DNA from: Patescibacteria group bacterium
GTDB taxonomy: Bacteria; Patescibacteriota; Minisyncoccia; JAHIHE01; JAGLIN01
DNA: 41,237 nt
NCBI GenBank assembly: GCA_029210775.1
Contig: JARGGI010000008.1
Location: 1 to 41,237 of the forward strand
Direction: 5' to 3'
A model generated the notes under the pieces. The model saw only the letters and a list, made by a program, of their open reading frames with translations, was not told where the DNA came from and made no database searches. The position numbers and the translations under genes were made by a program. Of this stretch, positions 5,614-12,465 are shown piece after piece. How positions within the stretch are numbered: the first letter of the stretch is position 1; each line of letters starts with the position of its first letter.

Positions 5614-8600
5614 ATGAAAAGAATAGTAGTAATTGCTCCAACGCGGAGCACTTGTTTAAATATTTCAATGGTGCTAAATAATGGCGCCATTCCCTTGACC
5701 TTGCTTATGCAAGAGAATGGGGAAGAAATTTTTGAGGCCGTTGATGAACTGGAAACCGGCGGATTCGGCGTTGTCGCCGGAACTGGTACGGGTAAAACTG
5801 TGTCGTTGCGCGACATTGCCGGAAAAGTTCTCGGCGAAAAATTGCGGGTTGATGTCGTCACCCGCGAGCAGGAAGCAACAAAGCACACTTGGACATGCAA
5901 TGTACTTGTGGTGACTCCTGGAGTCGCTCTGCATTGGCTGAAATCTCAAGTAATAACGAAAGATGATTTAATCGTTATTGATGAGATACACCAAACAAGC
6001 GAGCATCTGGAATTCTCTATGGCGCTTGCCAAGAGAGCCGGGTGCAAGTTTGTCTGGATGTCAGCGACCATTGATCCGAGTATATACTCGGAATATTTGG
6101 GAGCTAACACAGTCATAGAGTGTTCAGCTTTTGATCCGTCAAAAAGGTCAAAGGTTGAATGCTTATGGAAAACGCCAGAGAATTTTCTTTCTTCCGAGGT
6201 GAATAATTTCATTGAGGAAGAAAGAGCGGTCGCCGTGTTCGTGCCCACTCGAGAGATGGCTGAAAGGTTGTCTCGAGAGTATGGTAATCGCGAAGGTCTC
6301 TACTGTGATTTCTATCATGGTGGAGAAAAGGCCGAGAAACTTCGCCAATTCTTAAAGGGCGATGTTCCCAAACCCTTTATGGTCTTTATGACCACTGCCG
6401 GCGCGAGTTCCCTGAATATTCTGGGGCTTGATACCGTGGTAATAGTGGACGAAATGTATAAGGAAATTGTCCACTCCGGTGTTCGTGTTCTGGAAAAAGT
6501 AAACCTTGGGAACAACGAGCTTTTGCAGATGGGAGGCAGGGTGAATGGAAGAACAGAGAACTCTAAAATTTATATTTTGGGTTCCCGTTCAATAGATTTC
6601 CACAACCTGAAACCTACTGCACCGGAGTTCGTGCTGGGTGGCGATTTGCAGCAGGTGGCTCTCACTTGCGCTCGTCTTGGCGTAAACGCTAGTGAGCTTG
6701 ATCTGATCGGCTCAATTGATTCAGCTCGCTATGAAAAAGAGGTAACTCGTTTCAAAGCACGCGGAATTATTGAAGCCGAGAGTGATAAGCTTACGGCTTA
6801 TGGTAAGAAAGTGGAGCGTTTGCCCATCGATCCTTCTTGGGCGGAGTTGGTGGCTCAAGCTCGGAACAGCAATAATCGGGACTTGCTGGACACTGTGGTA
6901 GTCAGCGCATGCGCTGAATCGCTTTATTCTTTGCTTCGCAATAACGCGAATTTGAGCGGAGTAAAGATAAGCGGAAGCGATCAGCTCACCGCCTATAACA
7001 TCGTGGTATCCGCCCTTAACCAGTTCGGCTTTTTCCGCAAATCAAATGGTGGAGGAGCTGAGTATGGTTTTCAGGGAGATCGGTTTAAAAAAAGATATAA
7101 TAAGAAAACCGGTCAAACTGAAAAAAATATGGGCGGATTTGTCCAGTGGTGCGACGACAACGGATTTAATCCGAAAGCCATTAAGGAAGTGGCGATCGCG
7201 ATGAAGTCCGTTTATCGCCAGTTACGAATGCAAATGCCAGTTCCACATGATTTGCAGATCATCAGTGAAAACGATGAGATGCATAAAAAGTTTGTGGATC
7301 TGCTCGCTAGAACGCAGTCCCTGGATTTTGTTCACGATGAGCAGAATTCCCAGATTGGAACTGTTTGGCGAGCAAAGCACTCGCTCACAAGCGGTGTGAG
7401 AGTGCTTGGCAAAATCCGCCACTGGACCGACAAGCGCGGTCGTCAGCGGGCGACGATTGAGGGAACGGAAGTTCCCGAAGATCTATTCAAGATTTACGCT
7501 GACAAAAAACCTGATTCTGTTTATCAGGTTAATGATGAAGGCGTGAGGATTGAATTCAAGTCGTCGTTTGCCGGCGAGTCAATCGGGTCGCTTGTAGAAG
7601 CGGTTGACGATTCCGAAGTTCCAGCGGAATTAATTGAGCAAGCGGAGGAGAAATTCATTTCCTCTCTCTTGTATCAGCTAATTTCTCCTGAATTTGCGGA
7701 TCAGAACCGCGAAATTCGCGAGCAATCCAGCCAACTCCGCACCCGTTCCGGTGGAGCCGTGGAAAAAATTTCCGAGTCCGATGAGCGAAAGCTCTATGAG
7801 CAGGAGTTCGCGGGCAAGGGGATTATCTCCGTGCGGTCCTTGCGGTCAGCCATTGAATCCGGAAATATAAATCCGGACAATCTGCTTCTGAAGCTGGAAG
7901 ATTTTATTCCAGTAGAAGAGCAGGAAAAAATCATGGCTGACAATCCGGACACCGTAAAGGTTAAGAATGAAATCTTGACCGTTGAATACGGTGGCGGAAG
8001 TTGGGGCGATGAATTCTTCTGTCGCGCAAGCGTGACAGAAGAATTCGCGCGGACCACCAAAGTGGAAGCGGTAACGCTTCCCGGCGGTCGGACTGTGGAG
8101 CTCCGCTGCGAAGGTCATTCCGCCAAGACCTTTTCTGAACTGGTTGAAAAACTGGAACAAAAGAGGATTGAGAAGGCATGGTCGGAGAAGCGCTCTGAGC
8201 TGGAATCTTCTTCGTGGATTTCTAATCCCGAGGAGATATTCCCGCTCTTGCCCAAAATCTTAACCGCGGTAGAAATTACGCGGAAAGATAACGGGCAGGG
8301 CGAGCCGGTTTACGGTTACTTCTCGCTTGTTTCTGACTCTGATCTTGATTGTAAAATTAAGATAAGAGAAACGGAAGAAGAAGCGAGGAAGGAAACCAAG
8401 ACTGGACTTGAGCGTTTGTTCCGCAAGGCAACCCGCGAATTCAGGAGAATCTCCGGCGAAGAGCCATGGGATAATTCTGAACTGCGCGAAGCCCTCAAAA
8501 ACCGTCTTGAGATGCTTTTGAAAGCGCAAATGGAAAATCTGACCGCTGAAAATTTCAGCGAGCGGGTTGAAACCATTAAGGCGGAAGCGGAGAAAATTAA

Positions 8601-9282
8601 GTCCGAGATCGTCGGCAAAGCTTCAGAAGCAAAGAAGCTTATCGCTGATACAGAAGAGGGAATTGAAAAGCAAATTAGTGCTATTGAAAACCCATCTTTT
8701 GTGGAAGCGGAAGTGAAGCAAGCTCACGAAGCTCTTCAAGAAGCCAAAGATAAATTAAAATCTGCGGCTTTTGAAGAAGTTTTGGGAGCTTGTAAAAAAG
8801 CTTCTGAAATCGCCAGTCAACTGGCCAAGCTTTATTCAGTCAGGACGGAGAATGTTCTGATTGGATTTGAAGCTTGGGATCGAGATGGCGGAGTGAACAA
8901 TAATGGCCATGGCTGGGTAGTCAGACCGGATGGGTCGCTCCGCGAAAAAGATAGTGATGATGTCAAAAGACATAAGTCTGATGGCACTTATCGCTGGGAC
9001 GTAGTGCAAGCCGAAGAGCTTGCACTACGCTGGAGGTGTAGTAGCATAAGGGATGTGGCTGGAAACAGCACATTTGAAGTTGTAAAACTTCCCTTAGGCG
9101 ATTGCACAGAAGTGCAACTGGCGACGGTTGCACGGATAGAAAAAGAGATCAAAGCCCCAAGAGGCTCGTTCGGTCTCGAAGGAAATAATAAGGAGGTAAA
9201 AAAAGAAAAGAAAGAAAGTGAAGCAGAAATAGACCCGTTGAAAATTTTGCAGCAAGGCAAAAAATTCACTCTGGGTCTATAA
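5614..9282 (+). CDS. Gene D: 1222-aa DEAH/RHA-type RNA helicase, hairpin-rich CDS
   Basis: An SF2 helicase by its motifs in order: GTGTGKT (56-62), TPG (101-103), DEIH (123-126), SAT (150-152), FVPTR (209-213), MTTAGASSLNI (259-269) and QMGGRVNGR (305-313). Residues about 370-430 (LTAYGKKVERLPIDPSW) resemble the winged-helix/HA2 region of HrpA/HrpB-type DEAH RNA helicases. Residues about 640-1222 match nothing I know and include a Lys/Glu/Ala-rich coiled-coil-like stretch near 950-1090. The gene is much more GC-rich than the chromosome. Its mRNA carries strong hairpins throughout, including GAATTCTTCTGTC/GACAGAAGAATTC (8011-8046), CGTAGTGCAAGC/GCTTGCACTACG (9000-9029), CTTTCTTCC/GGAAGAAAG (6187-6224), and GNRA tetraloops at 7783-7794, 8064-8081, 9058-9069 and 9076-9091. 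The natural inference is a helicase that unwinds structured RNA such as the element's own transcripts. Confidence 0.85.
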   Translation: MKRIVVIAPTRSTCLNISMVLNNGAIPLTLLMQENGEEIFEAVDELETGGFGVVAGTGTGKTVSLRDIAGKVLGEKLRVDVVTREQEATKHTWTCNVLVVTPGVALHWLKSQVITKDDLIVIDEIHQTSEHLEFSMALAKRAGCKFVWMSATIDPSIYSEYLGANTVIECSAFDPSKRSKVECLWKTPENFLSSEVNNFIEEERAVAVFVPTREMAERLSREYGNREGLYCDFYHGGEKAEKLRQFLKGDVPKPFMVFMTTAGASSLNILGLDTVVIVDEMYKEIVHSGVRVLEKVNLGNNELLQMGGRVNGRTENSKIYILGSRSIDFHNLKPTAPEFVLGGDLQQVALTCARLGVNASELDLIGSIDSARYEKEVTRFKARGIIEAESDKLTAYGKKVERLPIDPSWAELVAQARNSNNRDLLDTVVVSACAESLYSLLRNNANLSGVKISGSDQLTAYNIVVSALNQFGFFRKSNGGGAEYGFQGDRFKKRYNKKTGQTEKNMGGFVQWCDDNGFNPKAIKEVAIAMKSVYRQLRMQMPVPHDLQIISENDEMHKKFVDLLARTQSLDFVHDEQNSQIGTVWRAKHSLTSGVRVLGKIRHWTDKRGRQRATIEGTEVPEDLFKIYADKKPDSVYQVNDEGVRIEFKSSFAGESIGSLVEAVDDSEVPAELIEQAEEKFISSLLYQLISPEFADQNREIREQSSQLRTRSGGAVEKISESDERKLYEQEFAGKGIISVRSLRSAIESGNINPDNLLLKLEDFIPVEEQEKIMADNPDTVKVKNEILTVEYGGGSWGDEFFCRASVTEEFARTTKVEAVTLPGGRTVELRCEGHSAKTFSELVEKLEQKRIEKAWSEKRSELESSSWISNPEEIFPLLPKILTAVEITRKDNGQGEPVYGYFSLVSDSDLDCKIKIRETEEEARKETKTGLERLFRKATREFRRISGEEPWDNSELREALKNRLEMLLKAQMENLTAENFSERVETIKAEAEKIKSEIVGKASEAKKLIADTEEGIEKQISAIENPSFVEAEVKQAHEALQEAKDKLKSAAFEEVLGACKKASEIASQLAKLYSVRTENVLIGFEAWDRDGGVNNNGHGWVVRPDGSLREKDSDDVKRHKSDGTYRWDVVQAEELALRWRCSSIRDVAGNSTFEVVKLPLGDCTEVQLATVARIEKEIKAPRGSFGLEGNNKEVKKEKKESEAEIDPLKILQQGKKFTLGL

Positions 9283-9358
9283 GAACGGACAAAAAAATCC
9301 GTTCAAATAAAAATTAAATTTTCATAGGAGCGCCAAGTCGCACAATTTCGCGCTCCTA
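9283..9358 (+). other. Two perfect hairpins directly after gene D
   Basis: GAACGGA/TCCGTTC (9283-9304) begins on the base after the stop codon, and TAGGAGCGC/GCGCTCCTA (9325-9358) follows. Neither has a U-run. They resemble the stop-codon hairpin of gene C and may define or protect the mRNA 3' end. Confidence 0.6.
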
Positions 9359-9359
9359 A

Positions 9360-9400
9360 CTTTTTCCAAGTTTATCTTTTGAAAGGTAAATTTAGAAAAG
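9360..9400 (+). other. Conserved 3' stem element, copy 4
   Basis: CTTTTTCCAAGTTTA (9360-9374) pairs with TAAATTTAGAAAAG (9387-9400). This is the short-loop version, lacking the inserted palindromic repeat found in copies 1 and 2. Confidence 0.6.
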
Positions 9401-9454
9401 CTCTTGAATAAAAATTTGAGGGTTTGAAATTTTGGAGCGTAGAACGAAACGAAG

Positions 9455-9531
9455 TGGAGTTCTACTGTAAATAGGTGTGATATGATATTGCGGTCAAATT
9501 CCGCATTCGCTACATTTGACACTCCAAGAAA
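9455..9531. repeat. 77-bp direct repeat, copy 2
   Basis: Identical to bases 1-77, lying 9,454 bp downstream in the same orientation. It interrupts the distance between the last 3' stem element and the third GGCTCCA-type hairpin. Confidence 0.9.
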
Positions 9532-9637
9532 TTTAATTGCTCTTGACAGGGAACTGATGTTTGATAGAATTTTGTGAGATTAAGAGGGATCCCTCGGATC
9601 CTTCCGTCACTTGGGATGACAGTTGGAAATTGCAGAA

Positions 9638-9667
9638 AGCTCCACAGCCCTTCGGGACAATGGAGCT
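9638..9667. other. AGCTCCA/TGGAGCT hairpin, copy 3
   Basis: AGCTCCA (9638-9644) pairs with TGGAGCT (9661-9667). Relative to copies 1 and 2 the outer pair changed from G-C to A-T on both sides, a compensatory change. A CCCTTCGGG miniature hairpin sits in the loop, and TAACGATAAC follows, as AACGAT does in copy 1. Confidence 0.65.
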
Positions 9668-9691
9668 AACGATAACAATAATAATAATTAT

Positions 9692-9793
9692 CTTTCCAAA
9701 TCAGGCAGGCAGACTTTTTGCTTAAACTCTAAATTTTAAAAAATTAAGAATTTTGGCAAATCTCTCTCCAAACTGCTTGTCTGATTTGGGAAG
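9692..9793 (+). other. Long stem-loop at the right end of the element
   Basis: CTTTCCAAATCAGGCAGGCAG (9692-9712) pairs with CTGCTTGTCTGATTTGGGAAG (9773-9793) over 21 positions with no mismatches if three G.U pairs are allowed; all three are G.U only in the plus-strand RNA. A smaller CTTAA/TTAAG stem lies in the loop. Confidence 0.6.
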
Positions 9794-9802
9794 ATGAAAA
9801 TA

Positions 9803-9830
9803 AAAAAGAGCGTTTTAAAACGCTTTTTTA
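9803..9830. terminator. Bidirectional intrinsic terminator
   Basis: AGCGTTTTAAAACGCT flanked by A-run and T-run. It lies 21 bases beyond the stop of the HtrA-like gene, so it ends the clpB operon and separates it from region 1. Confidence 0.75.
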
Positions 9831-9850
9831 TTATATAAAATTGATATATC

Positions 9851-10786
9851 TTATTTTTCTTTATCCATTGCAAGTTCAATGAAACCTCTGATTTCGTTTG
9901 TTGGAATGAACATATCTCCGCCTTGACTGATGCCGATAATTTCTCCTTTGAGATTTACAACAGGAGATCCATAAAAATAGTTTTTCAAGGAATTTACTGT
10001 TTTGATTCTCAATTGAGTTTTGGCGGTAGTGCCTTTTTCTTCTGCTCTTTTTTGTTCATCAAAAGAAACATAATCATCAATAAATTTTGAAACTATATCA
10101 GAAACAACTGAATTATCAATGATAACTATTTTTTCTCCAAGCTGAATATTTTCAGAATCGGTTAGAGGTATGACTGGAAGATTTAATTCTTCAATTTTAA
10201 TAATTGCGAGTCCCGTTGACAAATCAATGTCGACAAGTATTGTTTCATAAACTTTGCCATTTTTAAGTTTGACTTTAATTACAGGATTTTCTTCTTCTGT
10301 TTTATTTGGAGTTATGCTTTCAGTTGAAACAATTATCAGACCGTCGCTTGTAAGAATTGTTCCAGTTCCTTTGTAAATGGAATTGTTTTTATTTGAAAAT
10401 TCTAACACCTCAATCACAGAAGGAGAAACTTTTTTTATAGCTTCAACCATAGCTCCGTCTTCTGAGATTTTTATTTCTTTTATTATTTCCACAACGGTTG
10501 TGCCCTCGTTAACTCTTTTGAGAAATTCATATTGTTTAAGTTCGGGATATTTAATTAGAGCAGATGGAAGAATGATTCGATCAATTAAAATTCCTCCAGT
10601 TCCTCCTACAAAAAAAACAAAAAGTATAAATAAAATTATACTAGAAATTCTTTTGATTCGTTTTGGTTTATACGGTTGTTCTAATAGTTCTGAAATTTCA
10701 TTTTTTGGTTTGTTGAAAAATTCTTCTGAAATTTCAGATTTGTCCTTTTGTTTTTCTCTTAATGATTTTATTGTTATATTTTTCAT
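9851..10786 (-). CDS. Membrane-anchored HtrA-like protein with eroded catalytic triad
   Basis: A 311-aa protein with a cytoplasmic N-terminal tail, one transmembrane segment at about 48-72 (ILFILFVFFVGGTGGILI), and a trypsin-fold domain recognisable as DegP/HtrA-like (VIEVLEF, GTGTILTSDGLIIVST, LSTGLAIIKIE, LNLPVIPLTDSENIQLGE). In active HtrA the second block reads IVTNxHV and the third xTDLAVLKI. Here the His and Asp positions are replaced (STES; STGLAII), and the serine block GNSGGP reads YGSPVV. No PDZ domain is present. I infer a pseudoprotease that may bind peptides or act as a scaffold. It is the last gene of an operon with clpB, an isopentenyl phosphate kinase and a membrane protein. 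Confidence 0.7.
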   Translation of the reverse strand: MKNITIKSLREKQKDKSEISEEFFNKPKNEISELLEQPYKPKRIKRISSIILFILFVFFVGGTGGILIDRIILPSALIKYPELKQYEFLKRVNEGTTVVEIIKEIKISEDGAMVEAIKKVSPSVIEVLEFSNKNNSIYKGTGTILTSDGLIIVSTESITPNKTEEENPVIKVKLKNGKVYETILVDIDLSTGLAIIKIEELNLPVIPLTDSENIQLGEKIVIIDNSVVSDIVSKFIDDYVSFDEQKRAEEKGTTAKTQLRIKTVNSLKNYFYGSPVVNLKGEIIGISQGGDMFIPTNEIRGFIELAMDKEK

Positions 10787-10819
10787 ATTAATTGTTTTTA
10801 TTATTTTTAAGTTTTTGTG

Positions 10820-11635
10820 TTATGAAATTTCCCAATTTACTGTGAATATAGTTATGATTAGAAAAATTAATACAAAAAATAAATTAGAAATTATTATTTT
10901 TTCTAAAAGCATATTTCTAAGATAGTCTTTTAATATATTCCAAAATGAATAATATACTGAAAGAATTATTGCTCCAATAATCAGATGATTTGCTGGAAGA
11001 AAACTTATTGCCCAAATTAATTCTACTACAATTAGTCCAGATAGAAAAGAATAGAAATTTAGAGTTTTGTTTTTTATTGAGTCAAGGTGAATATCGTCAG
11101 CTTTGCTTTTGAGAAAATTAATTCTTGTTAGATATATAGTTGAAAAAAAGATTGTAATAAAAATAATTGTCATCATAATCCAGAGCGGTAAATCAAGATC
11201 AATATACAAAGAATATATTCCACTTGAAATTAGAAAAACTGAAATCATAATTATGCTTTGATTCAAATTGAATCCAGAATCTAAAACTTTTGGTTTCATT
11301 GTTTCTTTTTTCATCCAGTGTTCTTGTTGAATGAAAAATCTATGCAATCCCATAAGCGCAAAGAGAAATGCAAAAGATATTAAAGTTATATATAAATGTT
11401 GAAAACTATTTTTTCCAAGAGTTACTAAGAAAACGACGCTTCCTGATGTAAAAAGTAAAATTAATATGATAGGCAAAAATCTGTATTTTGTAATCCAGAA
11501 AGCGCTTAAAATTGAAATTAAGAATAATGTTATAAGAGAGGATTGAGAGAGTCCAAAGCTTCTAAAGAAAAATTCCATCATCATAAAAAAAACAAAAGAT
11601 GGAATGAAAAATTTGATATAGTTTGATATTTTCAT
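10820..11635 (-). CDS. Polytopic membrane protein of unknown function
   Basis: A 271-aa, very hydrophobic protein with about eight predicted transmembrane segments and no large soluble domain. I do not recognise a family. It lies 18 bases after the kinase gene and 33 before the HtrA-like gene, so it is an internal gene of the clpB operon. The neighbouring isopentenyl phosphate kinase makes a role in lipid or isoprenoid handling conceivable, but nothing in the sequence shows it. Confidence 0.75.
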   Translation of the reverse strand: MKISNYIKFFIPSFVFFMMMEFFFRSFGLSQSSLITLFLISILSAFWITKYRFLPIILILLFTSGSVVFLVTLGKNSFQHLYITLISFAFLFALMGLHRFFIQQEHWMKKETMKPKVLDSGFNLNQSIIMISVFLISSGIYSLYIDLDLPLWIMMTIIFITIFFSTIYLTRINFLKSKADDIHLDSIKNKTLNFYSFLSGLIVVELIWAISFLPANHLIIGAIILSVYYSFWNILKDYLRNMLLEKIIISNLFFVLIFLIITIFTVNWEIS

Positions 11636-11653
11636 TTATTGTGAGAAGTTGAA

Positions 11654-12454
11654 TTACTTAATTATTGTTTTTATGTTTTTTTGTCCACAAAGTGATTTTT
11701 TTAATATATTTGGTTTAGAAATGTTGATTATTTCTGATTCAATTCCAAACTTAGAAAGACTGATAAGTTCGTCAACTTTTCCTTTCATCCCACCTGTTAC
11801 ATCTGTGGATGTGGATTTTCCGATGTAAAAATGGTTTATATTTTTGTTGTTAACTTCGTTAATTAAATTTGCGTTTTTATATATTTTCGGATCACAATCA
11901 AAGACTCCGTCTACATCTGTTCCGATTATAACTTTTTTCGCTTTTAATTCTTTGGCTAAATAATATATTATTTTATCGCCAGATAATATATTAAATGAAA
12001 GTTTGCTATCAATTAGTACATCCCCATATAAAACTGGAACAAGATTTAGTGAAATATATTTTTTAATTATTGTTAAATCAAATTTTCCAAGCTTTTTATT
12101 ATTCAGTATCCAGGCTGATGATTGCTGAAAGGTTATAGCGTTTATGCTATTTCTTTTTAGGTGTTTTTTTACTTCTATGTTAAGTTCTTGAAGGTCTGCA
12201 CATAAATCAGAAATAGCTTTTATTTGTGATTTGTTTTTATATCCACTGCTTAGTTCAAATTGTTTTGCTAATTTATGTCCAAATGATCCCACGCCATGAA
12301 CAATCACTAAAGAAAAACCTTTTTTCTTTTTAGCTTCTGATATTTCTCTTGAAATTCGATTCAAATTGTTTTTTTTCACTATCTTTCTTCCATTTTCTTT
12401 GTCGGTAATTACTGAACCTCCAATTTTTAAAATAATTAGATTATTTTTTGTCAT
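11654..12454 (-). CDS. Isopentenyl phosphate kinase
   Basis: A 266-aa amino-acid-kinase-fold protein. KIGGSVITDK near the N terminus binds ATP, and VHGVGSFGH carries the histidine that distinguishes isopentenyl phosphate kinases from other members. GTDVDGVFDCDP and DVTGGMKGKVDE are the other family blocks. The enzyme phosphorylates isopentenyl phosphate to isopentenyl diphosphate, the last step of the archaeal-type alternative mevalonate route. No other pathway gene is in the window. It follows clpB by 11 bases. Its presence in a reduced bacterial genome suggests isoprenoid precursor salvage or an archaeal-type pathway, the substrate feeding undecaprenyl lipids that murJ also depends on. Confidence 0.85.
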   Translation of the reverse strand: MTKNNLIILKIGGSVITDKENGRKIVKKNNLNRISREISEAKKKKGFSLVIVHGVGSFGHKLAKQFELSSGYKNKSQIKAISDLCADLQELNIEVKKHLKRNSINAITFQQSSAWILNNKKLGKFDLTIIKKYISLNLVPVLYGDVLIDSKLSFNILSGDKIIYYLAKELKAKKVIIGTDVDGVFDCDPKIYKNANLINEVNNKNINHFYIGKSTSTDVTGGMKGKVDELISLSKFGIESEIINISKPNILKKSLCGQKNIKTIIK

Positions 12455-12465
12455 TTAATAAAAAA

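Noticed and set aside
5580-9269. Numerous minus-strand and alternative-frame ORFs inside gene D
   Set aside because: Gene D has ordered helicase motifs over its length; the others are shadows, favoured by the higher GC content and the inverted repeats, which make antisense frames look open.
1-9531. Transposon with terminal inverted repeats
   Set aside because: The bounding repeats are direct, no transposase is encoded and I see no target-site duplication.
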